From SZUA-365 sp034002405 (GTDB lineage: Bacteria > Bacteroidota > Ignavibacteria > SZUA-365): a stretch of DNA of 64,000 nt. The notes below the pieces were generated by a model. The model did no database searches. It had not been told where the DNA came from and saw only the letters and a program-made list of their open reading frames with translations. Of this stretch, positions 1 to 11,500 are shown one piece after another (the stretch's first letter is position 1; every line of letters starts with the position of its first letter). The position numbers and the translations under genes are program-made. The stretch covers positions 1-64,000 of the forward strand of contig JAVFAS010000006.1 in NCBI GenBank assembly GCA_034002405.1, written 5' to 3'.

Positions 1-26
1 TGTCGTCAAACAACCAGGAGGCCAGC

Positions 27-200
27 ATGAAGTGTGTCCGCAAAGTATCACAGGTTGATTCCTTTGTCAAGGGATTCGAACAAAAGACATGGTGGGTTGG
101 GCTCGACGTGCACCGTCGCAGTTACGCAGTTGCCCTACGCCGAGCTGATGGTCAGATTCACACAGTGATTTCGCAAGTCACTCCCCGAAACCCGTTATAA
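27..200 (+). pseudogene. Truncated IS110-family transposase (N-terminal fragment)
   Basis: An ATG at 27 preceded by AGGAG opens a 57-codon frame ending in TAA at 198-200. Residues 22-42 (motif WWVGLDVHRRSYAVAL) match the start of the DEDD RuvC-like domain of IS110/IS1111 transposases, with the first catalytic Asp in GLDV. Family members are normally 300-400 residues, so the rest of the DEDD domain and the C-terminal serine-containing domain are missing. The frame ends where the similarity stops, so this is a decayed or internally deleted copy, or an assembly junction. Family assignment rests on this short stretch only. Confidence 0.6.
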
Positions 201-214
201 TCTGCGCATATAGC

Positions 215-260
215 TCAAATGCCGCAATACTCTGGTGGAATGAGAGAATGCGGCATTTGA
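215..260. repeat. 12-bp perfect inverted repeat beside the IS110 remnant
   Basis: TCAAATGCCGCA at 215-226 is exactly reverse-complemented at 249-260, giving a 12-bp stem with a 22-nt loop. No T-run follows, so it is not a typical terminator. It is directly followed by AAGGAGG and an ATG (272) that opens only 17 codons (stop 323-325). The hairpin may be an end of the decayed element or part of its structured non-coding RNA; neither is proven. Nothing else recognisable lies between 200 and 380. Confidence 0.5.
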
Positions 261-379
261 AGGAGGATATTATGCACCGTCGTGTACGGCGCATCGATGA
301 CGTTGTTGCAGACCGTCGGAAATAAAAGTGATCGGTACTTTGTTTCAGCCGGCGTCCGATCGCTTCTCGCGGATCGCGA

Positions 380-3112
380 TCACTGTTCCCGGCCGTCCGC
401 GTCGAGCACGACGACCTCGCCCCACCCGAGGGCGCGCACGGGTGCTTCGATCTCGGAGAGATCACCCACGATCACAACCACCACACCATCGAAGCCGTAG
501 TGTTTGCGTGCCATCGCCGTGACGGCTTCCGGAGAGCCCTGTTCGATCGCCGGGACAAATTCCGCCAGCGCGGACAGCGGGGCGTCGTCATTGAGCAGCG
601 AGGAGAGCTGGCCGGCGACCATATCATTGCTCTCGAAATTCTGCACAAATCCGAGCGTGAGATTGCGCTGCACGTTTCGCAGTTCGTCGGGTCGAATCGG
701 AATCGTCCCGGCGAGCCCTTCGATCTCCTTGCGGAATTCGTGCAGCGATGCCGTGGTGAATTTCGACTGCACCCCGGCGGTCGCCATCCACCACCCGTGA
801 TCACGTGCCATCGCGAGACGGCAGAATGCGCCATATGTATATCCCTTATCCTCGCGTAGGTTGAGATTGAGACGGGACGAAAACGCTCCCCCGAGCAGCG
901 CGTTGGTCAATTGCATTGCGTGATAATCGGGATCCTTCCGCGCCGGGGCTCCCGCTCCGATACGGATTTCCGACTGCGGCGCACCCTGCCGGTCGACGAG
1001 GTAGATGGTCCGCGCCTTGCGACGGGGTGCCGGACGCAGTGCCGTCATGGGGAGTTTCCCTTCCCGCCAGGCGCCGAGATGGAGCTGGGCAATTTCCACG
1101 GCCCGCTCGATCGTGATATCGCCGACGAAAAGCAGCGTGGCGTTGTTCGGCCGCCAGTATGTCGACCAGGTTTCGCGTAGATCCGCCGTCGTGATCGCGG
1201 CGATGGACGATGCGGTGCCATCCGAACTCCGACCGAGCGGATGCTCCTCGCCATACAGTTTTTGCTGGAACAACCGTGTGGCCAGATACCCGGGTTCACT
1301 CATGCTGCGGCGCAGTCCGTCAAGTGTCATCTTCCGCTGGCGCTCGAATTCCAGCTCGTCGAAGGCGGGATTCAGAACGATGTCGGTGAGGATCTCGAAT
1401 GCGTCGTCGAGTTTTTCCGTCATGCAGCAAAGGGACACGCTCGCACCGGTCTTCCCACCACCCACACTCATCCGCGCACCCAGACGGTCGAGTTCCTCCT
1501 GAATTTGCAACGCGCTGCGTGTGATGGTTCCTTCATCGAGCATCGCGGCGGTCAGCGTACTCCGGCCGGCCTTTTCCTCCGATTCGTTGACGTCCTGCGT
1601 CTTGATGATCAGCCGCGTGCTGACCAGCGGAAGGCCAGGTCGGGGACTGACAACAACCTCGAGTCCGTTGTCCAACGTCCGGCGCTCGGTGCGCGGGGCG
1701 TCGAAGACCACGGGGCCGTCGGTCGACGGGGGAACGCTCCGATCGAACTCCTCAGCGTCCGGACGACCGCTGGTCTCGGGCTCGACCCACACTTCAAGTC
1801 GGTGGGCATCCGCGATCCAGCGCTGAAAGTCCCGCCGCACGTCCGCGGTCGTAATGGCCTGGTACCGATCGTGGTCCCGTTGGAAATAATCCGGATTTCC
1901 CAGATAGGTATTGTAGGAATTCAAGCGGTCCGCGATGCCCCCGAAACCACCGATTCGTTCGAGGCTTCCGAGAAAATTCATCGACGTTTCCACCTTCAGG
2001 CGTTCGAGTTCATCCTTGCTCGGGCCGTTCTCGGCGAAATCGGCGAACTGGCTGTCCACGACGGCACGCAATCGGGCGAGATCGACGCCCGGACGTGCCG
2101 TGACGATGACATGGAATTCCCCCGCGATTTCCCGTGCGGCGTTGTAGACAACCACATTGCTCGCGAGCTGCTGGTCACGCACCAACGTGCGGTACAGTCG
2201 CGCGGTCTTTCCATGGCCCAGGATGCTTGCCGCATAATCGAGCGACGCCTCCTCGGGCGTGAAATGGTGCGGCACGGGATACACCAGTTGCAAACGCGCC
2301 TGGGGAACGCGATCCAGGATGCGCACGGTCTTGTTTCGCGGGAGGAATGGGATATTCACTCCCGGACGCGACCGCGGCTTTCCCGGAGCAAGTGGTCCGA
2401 AATACTTCTGAATGAGTTCCTTTGCGTCGTCCGGGTCGAAATCACCGACAAGGGCCAGCGAACAGTTGTTCGGCACATACCAGGTGTTGTAGAATTCCCG
2501 TACGTCGTCGAGGGTGGCATTCGTGAGATCCTCGATCGATCCGATGACCGTGTGCCCGTAGGGATGCCCCATCGGGTAGAGATGTTCGGCCACGGCATAT
2601 TGCACCGCAGCGTACGGTGCGTTGTCGCCCTGCCGCTTCTCATTGCGTACGACGTCCTGCTGGTTCGCGAATTTCTCCTGCGTGAGCGCCTCGTCGAGGA
2701 AGCCCATGCGATCGGCCTCCAGCCACAACGCATATTCGAGAGAATGCGTCGGAACGGTTTCGAAATAGTTCGTCCGGTCGGTGTTGGTGGTGCCGTTGAC
2801 CCCGCCCGCACGGAGATTCGCGCCGGCCTGCTCGACGAGCGCGAGGTACTCCCCCACGACATGTTTCGAGCCCTGGAACATCATGTGCTCGAACAGATGC
2901 GCGAAGCCTGTCTTCCCCGTCGCTTCGTTCTTCGAACCGACATGATACCAGAGGTTCACGTTCACCGCGGGGATCTTCTTGTTGACGCAGAGAATCACGT
3001 CCAGCCCGTTTTTCAGCGTGTACTTCTCGAAGTGGATGTTCGGCAGTGTCTGCGCGGGCGCGATCGCGGCGAGAACAAGGAGACAGGCAATCGTAACGGC
3101 ATGACGCAACAT
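380..3112 (-). CDS. Exported M16-family zinc metallopeptidase, two-module (insulinase/pitrilysin-like)
   Basis: 910 residues. A signal peptide ends near residue 20 (APAQ). The inverted zinc motif HxxEH is present as HLFEH at residues 72-76, and the downstream Glu ligand is probably in VVRNEKR near residue 158. The first half carries the catalytic M16 domain plus its partner; the second half (from about residue 475) repeats the fold but has lost HxxEH, as expected of the paired inactive module. Such periplasmic M16 proteins degrade peptides and are common in Bacteroidota. The gene is last in a minus-strand group behind the exported protein at 3289-5529, with a 176-bp gap that may hold its own promoter (TATTTATG on the minus strand near 3150). 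Family is confident; substrate is unknown. Confidence 0.93.
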   Translation of the reverse strand: MLRHAVTIACLLVLAAIAPAQTLPNIHFEKYTLKNGLDVILCVNKKIPAVNVNLWYHVGSKNEATGKTGFAHLFEHMMFQGSKHVVGEYLALVEQAGANLRAGGVNGTTNTDRTNYFETVPTHSLEYALWLEADRMGFLDEALTQEKFANQQDVVRNEKRQGDNAPYAAVQYAVAEHLYPMGHPYGHTVIGSIEDLTNATLDDVREFYNTWYVPNNCSLALVGDFDPDDAKELIQKYFGPLAPGKPRSRPGVNIPFLPRNKTVRILDRVPQARLQLVYPVPHHFTPEEASLDYAASILGHGKTARLYRTLVRDQQLASNVVVYNAAREIAGEFHVIVTARPGVDLARLRAVVDSQFADFAENGPSKDELERLKVETSMNFLGSLERIGGFGGIADRLNSYNTYLGNPDYFQRDHDRYQAITTADVRRDFQRWIADAHRLEVWVEPETSGRPDAEEFDRSVPPSTDGPVVFDAPRTERRTLDNGLEVVVSPRPGLPLVSTRLIIKTQDVNESEEKAGRSTLTAAMLDEGTITRSALQIQEELDRLGARMSVGGGKTGASVSLCCMTEKLDDAFEILTDIVLNPAFDELEFERQRKMTLDGLRRSMSEPGYLATRLFQQKLYGEEHPLGRSSDGTASSIAAITTADLRETWSTYWRPNNATLLFVGDITIERAVEIAQLHLGAWREGKLPMTALRPAPRRKARTIYLVDRQGAPQSEIRIGAGAPARKDPDYHAMQLTNALLGGAFSSRLNLNLREDKGYTYGAFCRLAMARDHGWWMATAGVQSKFTTASLHEFRKEIEGLAGTIPIRPDELRNVQRNLTLGFVQNFESNDMVAGQLSSLLNDDAPLSALAEFVPAIEQGSPEAVTAMARKHYGFDGVVVVIVGDLSEIEAPVRALGWGEVVVLDADGREQ

Positions 3113-3288
3113 GGACGGGACTCCGTCTGGTGGGACTCAATTGAGACCCATAAATACGAAAAATCCGGGACATGTGATTGTGCCTCTGTCCGGGGATTTC
3201 GATTCCGATCGTCCGAGGAGGACTGCCCCCATCCATGGTGGAATCGAACTCCGTTCGGGAAGGGACGCGGCAACGTACGCGGTACGGC

Positions 3289-5529
3289 TCAGCGCACGCG
3301 CAGCAGCGCTGCATGGCCGGGAGGAAGAGAAAGAATGGCGCGTCCATCCCCATCACGTGTGAGCGAGGCGGTCACGCCGGGCACAGGGAAAAGCTCGAGT
3401 GTCTGCTGTTGGTCACGCAGCGACAACGCGATCTGTCGATCGCCCGCCGGATCCACCCGCTTGTTGACAACGAACAGCCACGTGCTGTTGTCCGCATCCA
3501 GGAACTCGCCGATTTCCACGAAGCATCGCTCGGGCGGATCGAATACGGCATTGGTCCCGACATCTCTCCAACTCATGACGGTATCGAGCACGCCGCCCTG
3601 AACGCGGAGCATTCCGCGATGCGCGGCGTCACTGTACCGCCATCGCATGCGCGCAAGCATCTCGCCATGCGGCCGCAGACTGCCGCGGAGGAAGGCGCGC
3701 GTGCTGTCGAACTTGTCCTCTCCATTGGTGTCGAGCCGCCGCGGTTGGTTGTTGTGCGGATCGAGCAATCCGATCGCGCCCATATCTCCATACGCCGGAT
3801 CATCACGCGCGGTGATGTTCGCGTTCATCGCCCGGCCCGGCCAGCTGTGGATGACATACAGCATGACGCTCGTCGCCCCATGACACAGCGCGAGGTTGCA
3901 CTGAAAGCGGAATTCGGCGGCGGCGGGTTCATACAGCCATCCGGTATCGGCGAGGGCGACGGTTGGCCACCCCGAGCGAAACTGCCAACTGTGCGTCTGC
4001 AACGCGGGCATCCATTCCCTGATCCCGAAACGATTTCGCGCGATCGCGAATTGACGGAACCAGTCGGACAGACTCTGGAAATTGGACCATGTGTGCTGCC
4101 CCCCCCGTTCGTACGGCACGGGGAAATAGGTGCTGTCATAATACGCGGCGTCGGTGGGACGCACAGCAAAACCTTCCTCGAACGGATAGAGGTAATGTCC
4201 ATCCACGAGGCCGCGCATGCTGGCCACGCTGCGAGCGATCGCCGTGGGATCCTTCGTCGCCGCGCCGGATGCCCAGACGAACGCACGGACGGGAACACGT
4301 TCCCGTCCGGCCATGTCACGCAACATCGCCGCCAGTGCCCGGGCCGGCACGTCACTGCCATCCGAGGCAAGGGATTCGGAGAATTCGAGGAAACGCAGCG
4401 CGGGAAAGGGCGCGGTACTGTCCGCACCCAAGAGCCGCATACGGTGACGAATGGTATCGGCGAGGCCTACCTCGCCGGGTTTCAGATCCGGATGTCCGCT
4501 GTTGAAGAACGCAAACGCGCGCTCGTCGCTCAGGATCACGGCGTCGATGGTGATATCCGCGCCGCCGTGAAACCGCAGTGTCAATTCCAGGGGCTCGTCC
4601 GCCCGCGTTCGCTCGTTGAATCCGGGATCCGGTCCCGGTCCGTCGCGATGGCTGACACGCACCCCGCTGCCCTCTGATGCGGGCACGCGTGAAAACCACA
4701 CGCGACCGAGGATGACCTCGATCACAACGGTATCGCGTCGCCCGGCTGCCGCGTCACCGCGGGTGATGGCCGCGGCGAGCATGTCGGGGGTACATGGTAA
4801 TCGCACGTGTCCCGCCGAACCGGTGAGCATGACCTCGAACACCGCATCCCCGCCGGGGAGGAGATCACCGGGACGCACGGCACAGCGCGCGCTGACGACA
4901 TAAAAACCCGATGGCTTCGTGCCACCACGATCGGTGAACACCTCGCCTCCGCGTCGCCACCCCGTTACCTCCACTCCATCGTCGCGGCCTTCCGCGAAAC
5001 GGATGGCGTTGTTTCCCGTCTGCTGCATGTTGTGCCGGTCATTCCCGTGATACCCTGCGTGCAGGCGTTGGCTGAATACCGCTTCACCTCCACTCCGCCG
5101 GTCGAAGTCCTCCATTGATTCTGGATGGGACAACCGCCGCTCGGTCCGTGTGAAATCCCACAGGAATGGATCGCTAAGAGAGAGAGAGAGGCCGCGTACC
5201 CACGCGGCATGATTCAGTTTGCGGGCGACATTGTCGGCACCCTCGACCAACCGATCGGGTACGATGGTGAAATGCGCCATGGTCAGTCCGAGATCGAGCA
5301 GCTGCTCCCATCGTTCGGTCGGGATCGCGTACGGATCCCGCGACCCGCGTCCCGCCGTGTCCCCCACCCAGCTGCCCCAGATACTGTTGGGTACCGGGTA
5401 ACGCATGTTTCCGTAAATGGTAGCTCCGCCGATCTCGAAGCGCCCGTCCTGCGTCCACGACGGGGCGATCGGAAGCAGGAGCATCGTGACCAGGGTGAGC
5501 GCCAGGGCATACGCACGCATCATTTCCAT
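3289..5529 (-). CDS. Large exported protein of unknown function, possibly glycosidase-like
   Basis: 746 residues from the ATG at 5529; ATGs at 5523 and 5520 are alternatives, all leading into the same signal peptide (hydrophobic core TLVTMLLLPIAPSW). I do not recognise a named family. The mature protein is rich in Trp, Tyr and Asp. A beta-rich N-terminal half is followed by a region that reads like a TIM-barrel glycosidase (for example the stretches VRAFVWASG and ATSVMLYVIHSWPGR), and a C-terminal beta domain ends GHAALLRVR. The role in glycan turnover is inference from this texture and from the neighbouring PIG-L deacetylase (about 50 bp upstream on the same strand). A short GA repeat lies inside the gene at 5176-5190. 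Confidence 0.75.
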   Translation of the reverse strand: MEMMRAYALALTLVTMLLLPIAPSWTQDGRFEIGGATIYGNMRYPVPNSIWGSWVGDTAGRGSRDPYAIPTERWEQLLDLGLTMAHFTIVPDRLVEGADNVARKLNHAAWVRGLSLSLSDPFLWDFTRTERRLSHPESMEDFDRRSGGEAVFSQRLHAGYHGNDRHNMQQTGNNAIRFAEGRDDGVEVTGWRRGGEVFTDRGGTKPSGFYVVSARCAVRPGDLLPGGDAVFEVMLTGSAGHVRLPCTPDMLAAAITRGDAAAGRRDTVVIEVILGRVWFSRVPASEGSGVRVSHRDGPGPDPGFNERTRADEPLELTLRFHGGADITIDAVILSDERAFAFFNSGHPDLKPGEVGLADTIRHRMRLLGADSTAPFPALRFLEFSESLASDGSDVPARALAAMLRDMAGRERVPVRAFVWASGAATKDPTAIARSVASMRGLVDGHYLYPFEEGFAVRPTDAAYYDSTYFPVPYERGGQHTWSNFQSLSDWFRQFAIARNRFGIREWMPALQTHSWQFRSGWPTVALADTGWLYEPAAAEFRFQCNLALCHGATSVMLYVIHSWPGRAMNANITARDDPAYGDMGAIGLLDPHNNQPRRLDTNGEDKFDSTRAFLRGSLRPHGEMLARMRWRYSDAAHRGMLRVQGGVLDTVMSWRDVGTNAVFDPPERCFVEIGEFLDADNSTWLFVVNKRVDPAGDRQIALSLRDQQQTLELFPVPGVTASLTRDGDGRAILSLPPGHAALLRVR

Positions 5530-5580
5530 CCGGGTTGGGGTTTGTTGGGAGAGTGCGCCTCGGGGCACCACCTCGATGAT

Positions 5581-6297
5581 TCAGGACAATGCGTCACACA
5601 GATCAACGAGAGGTGGATCGTACCGTTCACCGAACAGTTCGAAAAACACGGTGTCGCCGATTTTCTCGATCACGCCGGATTCCGCGATGGTGTCCTGATA
5701 CGTTGCGTAACAGCGCAGGCACGCAACCATCATCGCCCGCGCGTCCGCATCGAGCGGGATCGCGCAGCTGATGTCCCCGGATTCGGATTGCTTCATCCGG
5801 AATCCGGCGGGCAGGAACACCGGGTCCCCGCTGTCGGGCAGCGTCAGCATCGCGAGACGGCGGAGGTAGGGATGCCCCCGGTCGCGCAATGCGCAGTACA
5901 GGCGCTTGACCACGGCGTGCGTCACGAGGTGGTCGTGAAATCCACTGACGCCGTGGACGGCATAGGAGACGAGGATGTCCGGCCGCACGGTCTCGACATG
6001 CTCCCGGATGGCCTGCTCGAGGATGCGGGGATCAAGATGCTTCAGGCCGCTGTCCGGGTAGTCCCATACGGTCATTCCGGATAATCCGAGTGTTTTTTCC
6101 ATTTCCAACATTTCCCGCAGACGCACCTCGCCCATCGCATCGATGGAGAGTCCCAGGCGATGGCGCTGCTTCGTCGCACCGCCGCGGGTCAGCGTGAGAA
6201 GAAAAACCTCGTGTCCCGCGGTGCGCTGTTGATGCATGACGGCGGCGGGACCGAAGGACTCGTCGTCGGGATGGGGGAAAATATATAAGAGGCGCAT
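5581..6297 (-). CDS. PIG-L/LmbE-family deacetylase
   Basis: 238 residues from the ATG at 6297, chosen because the conserved strand MRLLYIFPHPDDE begins there; upstream in-frame codons look non-coding. The PHPDDE motif supplies the zinc His and Asp and the catalytic Asp, and FHDHLVTH near residue 125 supplies the third ligand. The family removes N-acetyl groups from GlcNAc conjugates, including GlcNAc-malate in bacillithiol synthesis (BshB), GlcNAc-PI and antibiotic intermediates. The sequence alone does not separate these. It is cytoplasmic (no signal peptide). It is divergent from the aspartase fusion across a 196-bp region holding a hairpin and direct repeats, and is the first gene of the minus-strand group running to the M16 peptidase. 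Confidence 0.88.
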   Translation of the reverse strand: MRLLYIFPHPDDESFGPAAVMHQQRTAGHEVFLLTLTRGGATKQRHRLGLSIDAMGEVRLREMLEMEKTLGLSGMTVWDYPDSGLKHLDPRILEQAIREHVETVRPDILVSYAVHGVSGFHDHLVTHAVVKRLYCALRDRGHPYLRRLAMLTLPDSGDPVFLPAGFRMKQSESGDISCAIPLDADARAMMVACLRCYATYQDTIAESGVIEKIGDTVFFELFGERYDPPLVDLCDALS

Positions 6298-6324
6298 GTC
6301 GGCGCTCCGCTCTTGTGAAGGGAT

Positions 6325-6346
6325 GCGGGAATTTCCCCATTCCCGC
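6325..6346. repeat. 8-bp inverted repeat in a divergent promoter region
   Basis: GCGGGAAT (6325-6332) and ATTCCCGC (6339-6346) form a perfect 8-bp palindrome around a 6-nt spacer, about 30 bp upstream of the PIG-L start. It could be an operator or a leader hairpin. Confidence 0.4.
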
Positions 6347-6362
6347 GCGCCCAAACAAGTCG

Positions 6363-6395
6363 CATGAACGTCCCTCACCGCGCCATGAACGTCCC
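6363..6395. promoter_or_regulatory. Direct repeat with 21-bp period, operator-like
   Basis: The 12-mer CATGAACGTCCC occurs at 6363-6374 and again at 6384-6395. The 21-bp period is two helical turns, so both copies face the same side of the DNA. It lies between the divergent PIG-L and aspartase-fusion genes. A regulator-binding role is inference. Confidence 0.35.
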
Positions 6396-6493
6396 GCGCC
6401 GCGCGTGAATTCGGAAGATGCGGCAATTCCTCGTAAGTTTCCGAACATGCTCCGGGGAACCGGACCGCAGTTCATCATCGAAAGGAAGTAGAC

Positions 6494-8359
<1,866 letters not shown>

Positions 8360-8482
8360 ACCGATCGCACGCCATCGTGTCGCACGCCGACGGGAGCATC
8401 CCCCCGTCGGCGTGCGTGTTTTCCCCCCGCCTTCGTGCATGTCTTCCACCCCGCCGGTCTTTCGCTTCGCCGTCGCGGACCG

Positions 8483-8489
8483 TATATTG
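8483..8489 (+). promoter_or_regulatory. Bacteroidota-like -7 box TATATTG upstream of the amylase gene
   Basis: TATATTG at 8483-8489 lies 22 bp before the ATG at 8505. A TTTC begins 23 bp upstream, matching the -33/-7 spacing known for Bacteroidota promoters. Transcription would start within a few bases of the ATG, implying a very short leader. Confidence 0.45.
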
Positions 8490-8504
8490 TGGCAACCACC
8501 CACC

Positions 8505-11500
8505 ATGCGAGTCCCAACCATGCGATCGCTCCTGCTCGCCCTCGTGTTCCTCGCCGGCTTGTTCGGCGCCAATGCACAGGATAGCGTTGACGTCACCTTC
8601 CGGTATTTCCCCGACGGCAATCCCACTCTCGTGCATCTGCCCGGTGAATTCAACAACTGGGCGAACAACAGTGGCGGAAGCATCAATCCCGGCAACGGAT
8701 GGACCATGGTCCGCCAATCCGATGGAAGCTGGGAAAAAACCGTGCGATTGAACATCGGCGGAGGATCCGGTCCCGATGGCGCGTACGAATACAAATTCAA
8801 CGAGAACGGTGCTTCCACGGGCTGGCTCGCGGATCCCCTCAATCCACTCACCAATGGATCGTACGGGAACAGCATCATCCACGTCCGGCGCCCGACCATC
8901 TTCCACCTCCAGCCGTTACCGGGAAGCATTGTCCGCACCGCGACGCCCGAACTCATCGCCGACGTCTTTCCCGCGACCGGACAGTATATCGATACGCTTG
9001 CCTCGCAGGTGCTGGTCGATGGCGTCCGTGTGGCGACCTTCGGCAGCGCATACGACCCGGCAACCGGCATCCTTCGCGTGCCGTTGCCCGCGATGACGGA
9101 CGGCGAACATACGGTCACCGTGGCCGCGTGGGAGCCGCATGATCATGCCAGTTCGCTCGCGACCACGTTCACCGTCCGCGCCGCACCCTTGCAGTGGCTG
9201 ACACGCGACAATCCCCGTGTGCGCGTGACGGCGATGGAACTCATGTTCGTCGCCGACGGACCCGACATCACCGACGTGCTGGTCGTGCGCAACGAGACGG
9301 ACACGCTTCCCGCCGTTCCTGTCGGGAATGTGTTCGCCGTGCAGGCGTCGCTGCTCGAGGGTGAGAACCGTTTTGTCGCTCATGGTCGCACGAGCGGCGC
9401 GGCGATCCAATCCGGCATCCTGCGACTGGTCCGTGTCATCGACCATGCACCCCACGCGGAGATTCAGCTCGGATTTTCCGGAGGGACCGTGAATCTCAAC
9501 GCCTATGCCAGCACGGATCCAGACGGGGACGCGCTGACCTTTCACTGGCGCTCGGAGGATGATCGCAATCCCTTGCCCCTGGGCGTGGATCATGACGGCG
9601 CGCACATCAGTTTCGCGCCACCGGCCAAGCCGGGCGAATACTATTTCACGCTCGAAGCACGGGATCCCGATGCGAATGCGGGCATCGCACGAAACTACGT
9701 TCGCATCGTTCAGGATGCCGATCCCACGCTCGGCCGCGTCGACGAAAACCCGTCGTGGGTGCGCGATGCGATCGTCTACGAGATTTTCGTTCCGGCATTT
9801 TCCTCCCGTGGTGACCTGCACGGCGTCATCGATGGCATGCCGCACATAAAGCAGCTGGGTGTCAATACCATCTGGCTGATGCCGATCATGGACAACCTCG
9901 GGACGACCAACGCCTTCAACGGAGGCTACAACATCATCGATTTTTACAACGTCGACGAGTCCCTCGGTACGCTCGCGGATTTCGACCGGCTCATCGATTC
10001 CGCCCGGGCGAATGACCTCCGCGTGATTCTCGACATGACGCCGAACCATGTTTCCGGCTCCCACCCCTGGGTCGAGGACATCCGGCAATGGCTCGGTCAC
10101 TCGATCTATCGTGGCTACATCGAGAGTCGTGTGCTCGGCGGCGATCGCGGTCTCGGGCAGAGCGTGGTCGAACAGCATGGATATCCGTTATATGCGCGCT
10201 ACTCGAACTGGACGCTGGCGAATCTGAATCTCTCGAACGCGGAGACGCGCGAGGCCATGATGGATGTGCACCGCTACTGGCTGGTTGATCGGCGTGCCGA
10301 CGGATTCCGCCTCGATGTGTACTGGGGACCACAGGAACGCTACGGCGCGGCGACCTGGTGGCGTCCGTTCCGCGAGGAGATCAAACGGTACAAGCCCGAT
10401 GTCTTCCTGCTTGGCGAGACCGACGGGACCGGCCCCGGCAGCGAGATCAATTACGCGGACGGCGGTGGCGCGCTCGATGCCGGCTATGACTGGAGTTGGT
10501 ACGGGCAGATCAAAAGCACGCTGGGGAACGGGGATGTTGCCGCGCTGCACAGCCGCACCAGCAATTACTCCCCGAATCTCCATTACAACCACCATACCGG
10601 AGCGAACGCGTCGTATTTTCGTTTTCTCGAGAATCACGACGAGGACCGCATCGCGCAGATCTTTCAATCAACTCCGCCACGGAGCATGCCCGGTGCGGCG
10701 GTGATGTTCACCGCGCCAGGCATTCCCTTGATCTATGCGGGACAGGAAATTGGTTGGCGGGGACAGCGCGACCGCATCGCCTTCACATCGCCCCCGCAAC
10801 CCGCGCTGCTGCCGTATTATCGTCGGTTGGCATCGATTCGCTCGATGTGGCCCGCGCTGCGCTCCCCACGCATCGCACCCATCCTGCACGGAACGCCGGG
10901 CACCTATGCGTTTCTCCGGCCTGGTCTCGACGAGAACATCATCGTCGCCGCGAACTTTCGCGACATCCCGGTCACGGTCACGCTCGATGTTCCCGTGGAC
11001 AAGTTGGAGCTCAGCGCACCACCACTCGCAGATGACGTCCTCTACCTCAACGACCTGATGGTGGATTCGACGTTCTCGCTGCGTGGCGAGGATCTCCGCG
11101 CATTCCGTTTCGATCTCGCGCCCTTTCAGACACGCACGTTGCTGCTGTCAGACAGCGCGATGTTCGCGCTCGTGACCGGCATGACGCCGCTCCGCGACGC
11201 AGCGCCAATGACATTCGGCATCGATGCCACATTTCCGAATCCACTCCCGTCAGGTCATGCTTCGACGATCCGCTACACACTCGACGGTCCCATCGGGCAG
11301 CGCTCCATCGTCCGCTGCACGGTGCATGACCAACTCGGACGCGAACGCTTCCGCGGCGCGCCGTGGGAGCGCGCGCGCGGCACGCACAGCGAATCGATCG
11401 ATCTCGGGTCACTTCCCGCGGGGCAATACCACCTGCGTCTTCAGGCAACCGATCCGTCCACCGGCATGATCCGCATGGACACGCGGCCGGTCACCATCCT

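Noticed and set aside
272..325. 17-codon frame with a strong AAGGAGG ribosome site
   Set aside because: Too short and without a recognised product; treated as part of the mobile-element remnant, not as a gene.
1241..3601. Long plus-strand open frame of 786 codons opposite the M16 peptidase
   Set aside because: It runs antisense to a gene with clear M16 motifs. Its translation is rich in Arg, His and Gly without a recognisable domain, as expected for the complement of GC-rich coding DNA.
5176..5190. GA dinucleotide run as a regulatory or phase-variable repeat
   Set aside because: It is short, lies inside the coding sequence near the middle of the N-terminal region, and is encoded as ordinary Ser/Leu codons on the minus strand.
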